Assembly (NCBI GenBank): GCA_021805485.1
Contig: JAJZFF010000159.1
Coordinates: forward strand, 1-11,994
Reading direction: 5' to 3'
DNA from: Pseudomonadota bacterium
Lineage (GTDB): Bacteria; Pseudomonadota; Alphaproteobacteria; Acetobacterales; Acetobacteraceae
Length of the DNA stretch: 11,994 bases
Part shown: piece by piece, positions 1-6,438 of the stretch
Position numbering within the stretch: the stretch's first letter is position 1
How the letters are laid out: every line of letters starts with the position of its first letter
Translations under genes and position numbers: made by a program
Notes under the pieces: generated by a model
Databases searched by the model: none
What the model saw: only the letters and a program-made list of their open reading frames with translations
What the model was told of the DNA's origin: nothing

Positions 1-726
1 CTGGCGGCGAAAATGGGCGCCGGCCTGGGCGACACGATCACCGGCGTCGCCACGACCGGCGCGAGCGCGGCGCTGCGCGTCGTCGGGCTGTTCAGCACCG
101 GCATCGAGACCCAGGATCTGGGCCAGGTCTATCTCCAGCTCGCGCGCGAGCAGGCGCTGGAGAACCGGCCGCTGGTGGTGAACGAGATCGACATCCGCCT
201 CGACGACATCACGCGCTCGGTGGCGATGGCGAAGGAGATCGAAGGGCGGTTCGGGTTCAAGGCGGCGCCGTGGGAGGAGACCTACAGCCGCATCCTGGCG
301 GTGTTCCTGTTGCAGAACATCATCATGACCACGGTCACCGGCGCGATTCTCGTCGTCGCCGGCTTCGGTATTTTCAACGTGATCTCGACGGTGGTGCTGG
401 AGAAGGCGCGCGACATCGCGATCATGCGCTCGATCGGCCTGTCGCGGCGCGTGATCGTGCGGATTTTCGTCATCGAGGGGGCTCTCGTCGGGAGCGTCGG
501 CACCATGCTCGGCTGGCTGGTGGCGATGGCGATGGCGGCGGGCATCGCGCGCATCCCCGCGCCCGGCGCGACCGATCCGAACGAGACCATGCGCGTCGCC
601 CAGTCGCTGGACCTCTATGTCGTCGCCAGCCTGATCGCCATGGCCGCCGCCGTCGGCGCGGCCTGGCTGCCGGCGCGGCGCGCGGCGCGGACGGACCCGC
701 TGGCGGTGATCCGGGGCGCGACGTGA
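1..726 (+). CDS. ABC transporter permease, FtsX/MacB type (5' end outside window)
   Basis: This is the C-terminal 241 residues of an inner-membrane permease; the frame is open from base 1, so the true start lies upstream. Residues about 1-95 look like the end of an extracytoplasmic (MacB-core-like) domain. They are followed by a long hydrophobic segment (about 102-133), then the cytoplasmic hallmark EKARDIAIMRSIG, then two more hydrophobic segments (about 155-180 and 205-222) and a short basic tail. This three-helix end with an EKxRDIAIMRSIG loop is typical of FtsX-domain permeases (MacB, LolC/E, DevC-like), which couple ATP hydrolysis in the cytoplasm to work on a periplasmic substrate rather than classic channel transport. 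The stop overlaps the GTG start of the ATPase gene (GTGA), so the two are translationally coupled. The substrate cannot be read from this part; lipoprotein, lipid or drug export are all possible. Confidence 0.9.
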   Translation: MAAKMGAGLGDTITGVATTGASAALRVVGLFSTGIETQDLGQVYLQLAREQALENRPLVVNEIDIRLDDITRSVAMAKEIEGRFGFKAAPWEETYSRILAVFLLQNIIMTTVTGAILVVAGFGIFNVISTVVLEKARDIAIMRSIGLSRRVIVRIFVIEGALVGSVGTMLGWLVAMAMAAGIARIPAPGATDPNETMRVAQSLDLYVVASLIAMAAAVGAAWLPARRAARTDPLAVIRGAT

Positions 727-1415
727 TCGCCGCCATCGCCGCGCGCGGTCTTTCGCGCATCCTGCCCGGACCCGTGCCGACCGTGCTCGTGGAGGAGATC
801 GACCTCGACTTCGCGCCCGGCAGCTTCACCGCCATCACCGGCCCTTCGGGCTCGGGCAAATCCTCGCTCCTCTACCTGCTCGGCCTGCTCGACCGGCCGA
901 GCGCGGGTGAGGTGCTGGTCGAGGGCGCGCCGACATCGCAACTCGACGACGATACCCGCGGCGATCTGCGGTTGGAGCGCTTCGGCTTCGTCTTCCAGTT
1001 CCATTTCCTGCTGCCCGAATTCAGCGTGCTGGACAACGTGATGCTGCCGATGCGCGAGCTGGGCCAGCTTTCCTCGGCGGAGATGCGCGCGCGGGGCGAG
1101 GAGCTGCTCGCCTCGCTCGATATGGCGGAGATGGCGCGCAAGCTGCCGGGGCAGCTTTCCGGCGGCCAGCGTCAGCGCACCGCCATCGCCCGCGCGCTGG
1201 CCAACGACCCGCGCTTCATCCTCGCCGACGAGCCGACCGGCGCGCTCGACACGCGCAACGGCCGTGCCGTCTTCGCCATTCTCCGCCGGCTGGCCGAGGA
1301 AGGCCGGACGGTGATCGTCGTCACCCACGACGAAGCCCTCGCCGCGCTCACCGACCGGCGGATTCAGCTCATCGACGGCCGCCTCGCCGCCGATGCGCGC
1401 CTTCAGGAACGGTAA
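723..1415 (+). CDS. ABC transporter ATP-binding protein, MacB/LolD-like
   Basis: A complete 230-residue nucleotide-binding subunit that would power the permease encoded just before it. All ABC ATPase motifs are visible: Walker A GPSGSGKSS (40-48), Q-loop around FVFQFHFLLPEF (Q92), signature LSGGQRQR (145-152), Walker B FILADEPT (165-172, catalytic E170), D-loop GALDT and switch His in VVTHDE (H202). The FQFHFLLPEFSVLDNVMLP stretch resembles the LolD/MacB/FtsE branch, which pairs with FtsX-type permeases. The GTG start is chosen because it overlaps the permease stop as GTGA and leaves a normal-length N-terminus; the open frame upstream is only a shadow of the permease. The 3' end overlaps the convergent aldolase-family gene by 13 bases. 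The substrate is unknown. Confidence 0.92.
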   Translation: MIAAIAARGLSRILPGPVPTVLVEEIDLDFAPGSFTAITGPSGSGKSSLLYLLGLLDRPSAGEVLVEGAPTSQLDDDTRGDLRLERFGFVFQFHFLLPEFSVLDNVMLPMRELGQLSSAEMRARGEELLASLDMAEMARKLPGQLSGGQRQRTAIARALANDPRFILADEPTGALDTRNGRAVFAILRRLAEEGRTVIVVTHDEALAALTDRRIQLIDGRLAADARLQER

Positions 1416-2179
1416 TCGGGCCGGTCGTTCTCGATCAGGCGCAGCGCCGCGTTCCAGGCCAGCGCCTCCGCTCCCGCCCGGGCGGGGCCGTGGAACTGGG
1501 CGGCGGTATGGGTAGCGACCGCCTCGGAGGGAATGATGAGCTCGGTGCCGCCGGCGAGGGCCTGGATCTGTGCCTGGCAGGCGCGCTCCAGGTAGTAGAT
1601 CAGCAGGAACGCCTCGGCGATCGACCGTCCTGCCACCAGCAGCCCGTGATTGCGCAGGATCATCGCCTGGTGCTGGCCCAGATCCGCCACCAGCCGCTCG
1701 CGCTCGTCGAGCTCGAGCGCGATGCCCTCGTAATCGTGATAGGCGAGATGGTCATGAAACATCATCGCGTGCTGGGAGATCGGCAACAGCCCGTGCTTCT
1801 GGGCCGAGACCGCGATGCCGGCGGCCGTGTGCGTGTGCACGACGCAGCTGAGGTCCGGCCTGGCCGCGTGGATGGCGGAATGGATGGTGAAGCCGGCGGC
1901 GTTGACGCGGCGGCTCAGCTGCTCGCCCTGGCCGATGATGCGGCCTTCGAGATCGATTTTGACGAGGTCCGAGGCGCGCATTTCGTGGAACAGCACGCCG
2001 TACTGGTTGATGAGGAAATGATGCTCCGGCCCGGGCAGGCGGGCGCTGATATGGGTGTAGATGAAGTCCGTCATGCGGAAATGGGCGACCAGCCGGTAGA
2101 GCGCGGCGAGATCGCAGCGCACCTGCCATTCCTCGGCACCGATCCCGGCCGGGATCGCGGTTTCAGCGACGATGTTCAT
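1403..2179 (-). CDS. Class II aldolase/adducin family protein
   Basis: 258 residues, the full length for the family. The metal-binding histidines are present: HTH at 115-117 and the NHG histidine at 178 (ILRNHGLLVAG), matching the Zn ligands of L-fuculose-phosphate aldolase. By hand alignment the catalytic Glu of true aldolases (about 19 residues before the first metal His) falls on a Gly within NAAGF (93-97). The motifs NAAGFTIHSAIHAARPD, LLPISQHAMMF and YHDYEGIAL are typical of a large proteobacterial subgroup annotated only as aldolase/adducin family. The protein is probably a cytosolic, Zn-dependent enzyme acting on a small sugar- or hydroxy-acid-like compound; the reaction is not known. 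The ATG start has a clear AGGGG Shine-Dalgarno sequence 6-7 bases upstream. The gene lies 79 bp downstream of the Hint-domain gene on the same strand, so co-transcription is possible, but nothing links the two functions. Confidence 0.9.
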   Translation of the reverse strand: MNIVAETAIPAGIGAEEWQVRCDLAALYRLVAHFRMTDFIYTHISARLPGPEHHFLINQYGVLFHEMRASDLVKIDLEGRIIGQGEQLSRRVNAAGFTIHSAIHAARPDLSCVVHTHTAAGIAVSAQKHGLLPISQHAMMFHDHLAYHDYEGIALELDERERLVADLGQHQAMILRNHGLLVAGRSIAEAFLLIYYLERACQAQIQALAGGTELIIPSEAVATHTAAQFHGPARAGAEALAWNAALRLIENDRPDYRS

Positions 2180-2210
2180 GGATGTCCCCTCCCGTCTGGC
2201 GGCGGAGTGT

Positions 2211-2265
2211 CGTCCCGCGCCCGTCGGCGCGTCAAGCGCCGCCCGAGGCCGTCCCGCGTCAAGCG
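2211..2265. repeat. Short direct repeats and GC hairpin after the Hint gene
   Basis: The 79-bp gap between the Hint gene and the aldolase-family gene holds two copies of CGCGTCAAGCG (2228-2238 and 2255-2265, period 27) and two copies of CGTCCCGCG (2211-2219 and 2250-2258). The second CGCGTCAAGCG copy contains the TGA stop of the Hint gene. The first copy sits in a small hairpin (arms 2225-2230 and 2236-2241, 6 bp, 5-base loop). No T-run follows on either strand, so it is a poor intrinsic terminator. The role is unknown and it may be chance in GC-rich DNA. Confidence 0.35.
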
Positions 2266-4646
2266 GCGTCCACGCTCAAGCCATCCGCCAGGACCCATCC
2301 GCCTGGACGCTCGAGCAGGCCGATTTCGAGCAGGGCGGGTGCCGCGCTGGCCGACGCGGGCAGGCGAAGCACACCGGCACCGTCGCTCCAGCGCCAGCGC
2401 TTCGCTCCATCCCGCTCGGGCGGGTGGAAGCCCGCTGCGAAGGTTGCGTCGTCGAAATCGAAGGGGCGGCCGTTGACGAACAGCGAGCCGACGCAGCTGC
2501 CCAACGCACGGACATCCTCGTTCGCTGCATCGAGCCCGGCGGGCACGAAGCCCGGCGCGCGCAGGATCACCTGCTCGGTTCCCGCCGGCAGCAGGAAGCT
2601 GCGCATCGCCGCGCGCACCCGTGCCGGGCGCAATCTGCGCGCCGAACCCGGCTGTTCCAGCCACGGCTCCGTGGGCGGGGCCGGCCGGTAGCCCAGCTCC
2701 GGCAGTCGCGCCAGCAGCGTCCGCTTGACTGCGGCCAGAGCCGGCCCGGTCGTGACCAGCGGCGCGCAGGCATCGCGCGCCCAGGAGCGCGGCGCGAAGT
2801 CCGGGAACAGCATGGGTGCGGCGGCGCCGTTGGTGAAGGCGGCGCGGTTGCCGGTATCGAGATAGCTCTCGACCATGAGCCCCTCGGCCAGGATCACATC
2901 GTGGCTGGCGAGTTCGACGTGGAAATACTCGACCGCGGCGCGCCGTTCGGTGACGATCGAGGCGCCGTTGACCAGGTAGCGGATGGGAATGAGCACAGCG
3001 TCGGCGAACACGGCGTGGTCCGGCGAGAGAAAGAGATCGCGCGCCGGCTGGCCCGCGCCGAACGCGGCGGCCCGCACCCGCACTGGCCGGACGGAGGCCG
3101 GCTGCGGATGCCGCGCGCAGTCGACGCGGCGCCGACCGATCCAGACCACCTCGCGCAGCGCCCCGCGCGCGGTGCGCACGCGCATGCCGGCCTGGAGCGA
3201 TTCCACCGCGATCGGCCCTTCCGCGGTGGCGATATGGGTGCCGCGGACGAAGCAGGCGGTGATATCGGTGCCACCGCCGGGGTCAGCCGAAAGCCGGAAA
3301 TCGCCGGTCGCATAGGGGCCGCTGATGCGCAGCGCGGCCTGCACCACGCCGGCCTCGCTGAGCGTCAGGGTACCGCCGGAGTAGACTTGCTGCTCGGCGC
3401 TGCCGCCGCCGACATTGGTGAGACGGATCGTGTCGCCGACGGTGAAATTCTCGATCAGGCCGTTCATCCCGAGCGCCTGCGAGAGATCGAGCCGACCGCC
3501 GGATCCCGGCCCGAACACGATGCTCTGCGGCGCGGCCACGCCCTGTTGCAGGGCCAGCGTCGCGCCGGCATCGACCTGCAGCCGCCCGGATCCGGCCACC
3601 GGGCTGGCGACGATCAGGGCCTGCTGGATCTCGATCAGTCCATCATTGACCAGGGTCGGGCCGGTGGCGCCGCCGAGATCGATCGTCGATGGCGCGGCGC
3701 CGGTGGCGTCGATCCGCCCGGCGGTCTCGTTGGCGAGGGCGAGACCAGCGCCATTGCCGCCAAGGGTGAAGGCGCCGTCGATGGTGTTGTCGACGTTGAT
3801 CAGCGTCGCCGGCGCGGTGCCGATGCCGTTCGGATCGGTCTGGATCGCGCCGCCGGCGCCCAGGCCGATGAGGCCACCGCCGGTGAGCGTCACAACGTCG
3901 CCCGGCTCGATATCGATGTGCCCGCCGGAATCGACGTGCGCGCCGGACGCCCCGCCGACCGACAAGGCGCCGGCATTGTCGATGCGGCCATTCAGGTCGA
4001 GGTAGAAGGCGCCCATGCCGCCGATGGTCGTGCCCGCGGCGATCGTCACCGGCATGGCGCTGCCGTCGAGCGTCGTCGCCGCGACGGGCGCGATGATCGC
4101 CCCGCCAAGCGCCGTTTCCAGTGTGCCACCGCTGACATCGACCAGATCCAGGGTGACGATCGCGCCCGCGCCGATGGCCGCGATCGTCCCACCCGTGGCG
4201 CCGATGAAATTGTCGACGCGGGAATTGTCGATCAGCACGCCGCCGGCGCCGGTCGCCTCGATGAGCCCGGCATTGTCCACGATCTCCGGAAAGGTGAGTC
4301 CCAGCACCAGCGGCGCGGCGCCGTTGCCGTCGATGACGCCAGCGGACTGGTTGACCAGCGCCGACAGCGGCAGCGATTCCGAAAGGGAAACGACCCCGGC
4401 GCCCTCGATCGTTCCGTTGACGTTGTCGAGCGTCACGGCGCCATGGTCCGGGCGGCCATTTCCGATCAGGCTGTGGAGGAAATAGGAGCCGTCCAGCTGG
4501 ATCGTTCCGCCATTGTCGAGCGTGGCGTTCCCCACCAGCGCCAGGCTGGCGGGCCTGAGCTGGGTGCCGTCGATCTGGATCGTCTCGAAGGAGATGACCC
4601 CTGAGAGTTCGAGCGTCGATCCGGCAGCGACAATCGTCGCGGACAT
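2259..4646 (-). CDS. Hint-domain protein with beta-solenoid-like N-terminal repeats
   Basis: 795 residues. Residues 1-460 are Gly/Ala/Asp/Thr-rich with recurring short beta-strand units (DNGGTIQLDG, NAGLIEATG, GGTLETALGG, NDGLIEIQQ). Two longer units are clearly related, about 74-133 and 285-345 (N-V-[DN]-x-T-I-[DE]-G ... AGxIDxxGAAP ... N[AD]GLIE), the look of beta-helix or adhesin-like repeats. A Hint_2-type domain follows at about 465-601. It has Cys465 at the splice-like junction (CFVRGTHIAT), then VESLQAGMRVRT, VVWIGRRRV, LSPDHAVF (His544, an [ST]xxH block B) and VILAEGLMVESYLDTGNR. There is no terminal HN pair, so Hedgehog-like self-cleavage at Cys465 is more likely than intein splicing. 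Residues 602-795 form a separate C-terminal domain, probably the tail commonly found after Hint_2 in this group. No signal peptide is seen; type I-like or other non-Sec export is an inference. The start is set at the ATG at 4646 because AGGAGA lies 6 bases upstream; an earlier in-frame ATG at 4742 has no such site. Confidence 0.85.
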   Translation of the reverse strand: MSATIVAAGSTLELSGVISFETIQIDGTQLRPASLALVGNATLDNGGTIQLDGSYFLHSLIGNGRPDHGAVTLDNVNGTIEGAGVVSLSESLPLSALVNQSAGVIDGNGAAPLVLGLTFPEIVDNAGLIEATGAGGVLIDNSRVDNFIGATGGTIAAIGAGAIVTLDLVDVSGGTLETALGGAIIAPVAATTLDGSAMPVTIAAGTTIGGMGAFYLDLNGRIDNAGALSVGGASGAHVDSGGHIDIEPGDVVTLTGGGLIGLGAGGAIQTDPNGIGTAPATLINVDNTIDGAFTLGGNGAGLALANETAGRIDATGAAPSTIDLGGATGPTLVNDGLIEIQQALIVASPVAGSGRLQVDAGATLALQQGVAAPQSIVFGPGSGGRLDLSQALGMNGLIENFTVGDTIRLTNVGGGSAEQQVYSGGTLTLSEAGVVQAALRISGPYATGDFRLSADPGGGTDITACFVRGTHIATAEGPIAVESLQAGMRVRTARGALREVVWIGRRRVDCARHPQPASVRPVRVRAAAFGAGQPARDLFLSPDHAVFADAVLIPIRYLVNGASIVTERRAAVEYFHVELASHDVILAEGLMVESYLDTGNRAAFTNGAAAPMLFPDFAPRSWARDACAPLVTTGPALAAVKRTLLARLPELGYRPAPPTEPWLEQPGSARRLRPARVRAAMRSFLLPAGTEQVILRAPGFVPAGLDAANEDVRALGSCVGSLFVNGRPFDFDDATFAAGFHPPERDGAKRWRWSDGAGVLRLPASASAAPALLEIGLLERPGGWVLADGLSVDAA

Positions 4647-4679
4647 GGCGGGTCTCCTGGCGGACGGCGCGGTAGGATT

Positions 4680-4717
4680 GGCCCGGAAGCCCGGCACGCG
4701 GCCGTTTCCTCCGGGCC
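4680..4717. repeat. 8-bp inverted repeat in the Hint/VIT divergent spacer
   Basis: GGCCCGGA (4680-4687) and TCCGGGCC (4710-4717) are perfect inverted repeats separated by 22 bases. They lie in the 133-bp spacer between the divergent Hint and transporter genes. On the minus strand the structure would sit in the Hint mRNA leader or promoter. It could be a weak RNA hairpin or a protein site; no known riboswitch is recognised. Confidence 0.3.
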
Positions 4718-4736
4718 GAAATACCATTCCGGGGGG

Positions 4737-4752
4737 ATGCACGCACGTGCAT
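4737..4752. promoter_or_regulatory. Operator-like dyad ATGCACG-CA-CGTGCAT before the transporter gene
   Basis: Two perfect 7-bp arms (4737-4743 and 4746-4752) flank a 2-base centre, forming a 16-bp near-palindrome that ends 28 bases before the transporter ATG. Size and symmetry fit a dimeric repressor site. Because the downstream gene is a probable iron/manganese transporter, a metal-responsive regulator is a plausible but unproven binder. The sequence matches no consensus I know (Fur, Irr, RirA, MntR). Confidence 0.35.
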
Positions 4753-4780
4753 TCTGCCCCGTCATTGCGAAGGAGCTCCG

Positions 4781-5476
4781 ATGCCGACCGTACCCCACAT
4801 GGAGAAGCACTTCACGGCCACCGCAACGGTGCGCGACGTCGTCATCGGCATGGCCGACGGGCTGACCGTGCCCTTCGCGCTCGCCGCCGGCCTCTCCGCC
4901 GCAGTCTCGTCGAGTCGCGTCATCGTCACCGCGGGGCTCGCCGAAATCGCCGCCGGGGCCATCGCCATGGGGCTTGGCGGCTATCTCGCCGCGCGCACGG
5001 ATGCCGAGCACTATGCCTCCGAGGAGCGGCGCGAGCAGACCGAGATCGAAACCCTGCGCGCGCGCGAGGTCCACGAGGTCGAGCAGATTCTCAGCGGCTT
5101 CGGTCTGGCCGGCGCGCCGCTGCAGACGGTCGTCGAGGCGATCACGGCGGACCCGCGACGCTGGACCGACTTCATGATGCGCTTCGAACTGGGGCTGGAA
5201 CGGCCCGACCCGCAGCGCGCGCCGGTGAGCGCTGCGACGATCGCCAGTGCCTACCTGGTGGGCGGGTTGATCCCCCTCGCGCCCTATATCGCCGGGGCCA
5301 GCATCGTCCGCGCGCTGCCGATCTCGATCGGCTGCACCGGCGCGGCCCTGCTCGTGTTCGGAGCCGTGAAGGGCCACTTCACCGGCCTGAACCGGATCCG
5401 CTCGGCCCTGCAGACGCTGCTGGTCGGCGGCCTCGCGGCGGGCGCGGCCTATCTCCTGGCCGGGCTGTTCGCCTGA
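4781..5476 (+). CDS. VIT1/CCC1 family iron/manganese transporter
   Basis: A complete 231-residue membrane protein. Five hydrophobic segments can be drawn at about 20-42, 49-71, 152-174, 178-198 and 207-230, the usual VIT layout. A long charged cytoplasmic region (about 72-148) lies between the second and third, where this family binds metal. Family motifs are visible: VIGMADGLTVPFALAAGL in TM1 with the membrane Asp26, the Gly/Ala-rich second helix with Met63, an acidic stretch EERREQTEIE (81-90), and FMMRFELGLE (131-140) resembling the Met/Glu metal site known from plant VIT1. VIT1/CCC1 proteins move Fe2+ or Mn2+ out of the cytosol, probably by proton antiport; in bacteria the likely role is metal efflux or detoxification. 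The ATG start has a strong GAAGGAG 5 bases upstream. The gene is single, divergent from the Hint gene, with an operator-like dyad upstream and a strong terminator downstream. Confidence 0.9.
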   Translation: MPTVPHMEKHFTATATVRDVVIGMADGLTVPFALAAGLSAAVSSSRVIVTAGLAEIAAGAIAMGLGGYLAARTDAEHYASEERREQTEIETLRAREVHEVEQILSGFGLAGAPLQTVVEAITADPRRWTDFMMRFELGLERPDPQRAPVSAATIASAYLVGGLIPLAPYIAGASIVRALPISIGCTGAALLVFGAVKGHFTGLNRIRSALQTLLVGGLAAGAAYLLAGLFA

Positions 5477-5494
5477 CGCGTGCTCCGGAGGCAT

Positions 5495-5590
5495 ATGATC
5501 GCAGGGCAGCTCGTCTCCGATCCACCCGAGCCGGAGGGGCGCGACCGGAGGGTGCTCTGGAGTCTGTCAGGCGCGGATGGAGGCGTCTGA
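5495..5590 (+). CDS. Possible 31-residue ORF running into the terminator
   Basis: ATG at 5495 is preceded by GGAGG at 5487-5491 (spacing only 3-4 bases) and begins 18 bases after the transporter stop. The peptide starts MIAGQLVSDPPEPEGRD and ends SGADGGV. Its last codons form the left arm, loop and part of the right arm of the terminator stem-loop at 5557-5600. No family is recognised and there is no downstream gene on the same strand that it could attenuate. The SD spacing is short and the reading frame is brief, so this may be chance. Confidence 0.15.
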   Translation: MIAGQLVSDPPEPEGRDRRVLWSLSGADGGV

Positions 5591-5610
5591 CAGACTCCAG
5601 CTCTTTGTTT
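5557..5610 (+). terminator. Strong stem-loop terminator after the transporter gene
   Basis: A perfect 14-bp inverted repeat, CTGGAGTCTGTCAG (5557-5570) and CTGACAGACTCCAG (5587-5600), extends inward by a G-U pair and three more pairs to an 18-bp stem with an 8-base loop (5575-5582). On the plus strand it is followed by the T-rich run CTCTTTGTTT (5601-5610). The position 80 bp past the transporter stop, between convergent genes, fits a rho-independent terminator. The tail is interrupted, so strength is inferred. Confidence 0.65.
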
Positions 5611-5612
5611 GC

Positions 5613-5660
5613 GCGTCTGTTTAGCCGGCTACAGTGATTCCAACTTCGCCGGACAGACGC
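5613..5660 (-). repeat. Inverted repeat directly after the DUF1178 stop codon
   Basis: GCGTCTGT (5613-5620) and ACAGACGC (5653-5660) are perfect 8-bp arms. An inner pair (GCCGG at 5624-5628 with CCGGC read on the minus strand at 5648-5652) adds 5 bp, leaving a 4-base bulge. Read on the minus strand it starts on the last base of the DUF1178 stop codon, so it is placed like a 3'-end hairpin, but no T-run follows on that strand. It may stabilise the mRNA end or act with the neighbouring larger stem-loop. Confidence 0.4.
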
Positions 5661-6151
5661 TAACCGTCGGCGCGCGGCACCCAGGGGATGCGGGCAACCT
5701 CGATGCCTTCCTCGGCCAGGCGCTCGGCCTGCTCTTCGGAGGCGTCGCCATAGATGCCGCGGCGCTCGCGTTCCCCGCTATGGATGCGGCGCGCTTCCTC
5801 GGCGAAGTCGGCGCCGACATAGTCGCAGGTGCGCTCGATCTCCGCGCGCAGCCGTTGCAGCGCGGCCCGCGTCGCCGCCGGCAGTCCACCGCCGGCCGTG
5901 ACCGTGGCTCCGGCCGCGGGCGCGGGGGGCGGAGCGCTGGCCGCCGGCTCCTCCGCCGGCGCTCGGCCGCCGGAGCGGGATGGGGGCGAGCGCGTCACCG
6001 CCGGGGCCATCAGCGCCCGCTCGACGGCGTGATCGCCGCAGACCGGGCACTCCAGCAGGCCGCGGCCGGACTGCTCGTCGAAGGCGGCGCTGTCACGGAA
6101 CCAGCCGTCGAAGCCGTGGTCCTGCGGGCAGCGCAACTGGTAATGGATCAT
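5660..6151 (-). CDS. DUF1178 family zinc-ribbon protein
   Basis: 163 residues, family length. The N-terminus shows the DUF1178 signature: MIHYQLRC (Cys8), DHGFDGWFRDSAAF and LLECPVCGD (Cys35 and Cys38), then VERALMAPAV. This looks like a small zinc ribbon with Cys8, Cys35, Cys38 and possibly His12. A low-complexity Pro/Ala-rich linker (about 53-95) separates it from a conserved C-terminal part, AEIERTCDYVGADFAEEARRIHSGERERRGIYGDAS and onward, seen across alphaproteobacteria. The function is unknown; the protein is probably cytosolic. The ATG at 6151 is chosen because it gives the family's MIHYxLxC start; the frame further upstream is a shadow of grxC and the SD is weak. The gene is 23 bases downstream of grxC on the same strand and is likely part of a comF-grxC-DUF1178 transcript. 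Confidence 0.88.
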   Translation of the reverse strand: MIHYQLRCPQDHGFDGWFRDSAAFDEQSGRGLLECPVCGDHAVERALMAPAVTRSPPSRSGGRAPAEEPAASAPPPAPAAGATVTAGGGLPAATRAALQRLRAEIERTCDYVGADFAEEARRIHSGERERRGIYGDASEEQAERLAEEGIEVARIPWVPRADG

Positions 6152-6174
6152 GGCGTCGGGAAAGCCCCGCTGGG

Positions 6175-6435
6175 TCAGGCGGCGCCGAGCAGCGCGTCGA
6201 GTCGTCCGGCCGCATCGAGGGCGTAGAGATCGTCGCAGCCGCCGATGGCCGCGCCGTCGACGAAAATCTGCGGCACGGTGGTCTGCCCGCCGGACCGGCG
6301 CCGCGCTTCCTCGCGCGCGGCCGTGCCGTGCGGCGCGTCGATCTCGCGGAACGCGACGCCCTTCGCCTGCAGCAGACGCAGCGCGCGCGCACAGTAAGGG
6401 CACCAGGGCTGGGTATAGATTTCGACGTCGGCCAT
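6175..6435 (-). CDS. grxC: Glutaredoxin 3
   Basis: 86 residues, the normal size of a monothiol/dithiol class I glutaredoxin. The active-site CPYC is at 12-15 (YTQPWCPYCARAL), the cis-Pro loop TTVPQIFVDG at 52-61 (Pro55), and the glutathione-binding GGCDDLYALD at 65-74. It reduces protein disulfides and ribonucleotide reductase using glutathione in the cytosol. The ATG at 6435 is preferred over an upstream in-frame ATG (6483) because GAGGAG lies 7 bases before it and the product then begins directly at the first beta strand. The Shine-Dalgarno sequence sits inside a 7-2-7 dyad. The gene is between comF (75 bp upstream) and DUF1178 (23 bp downstream), a common alphaproteobacterial grouping. Confidence 0.95.
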   Translation of the reverse strand: MADVEIYTQPWCPYCARALRLLQAKGVAFREIDAPHGTAAREEARRRSGGQTTVPQIFVDGAAIGGCDDLYALDAAGRLDALLGAA

Positions 6436-6438
6436 CGG

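Noticed and set aside
1490..2476. A 328-codon plus-strand frame across the aldolase-family gene
   Set aside because: Antisense shadow of a gene with intact metal-binding motifs and SD; it also runs into the Hint gene.
2172..4604. An 810-codon open frame on the plus strand opposite the Hint gene
   Set aside because: It is a GC-rich antisense shadow: the product is Arg/Asp/Gly/Ala-rich low-complexity sequence without domains, while the minus frame has clear Hint motifs and a good SD.
4647..4742. 32-residue N-terminal extension of the Hint protein from an upstream ATG at 4742
   Set aside because: No SD before that ATG, Arg/Pro-rich sequence unlike the mature start, whereas the ATG at 4646 has AGGAGA at proper spacing.
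5557..5660. Inverted repeats as ends of an insertion sequence
   Set aside because: Only about 100 bp in total, no transposase, no target-site duplication that I can see; terminator function explains the first repeat better.
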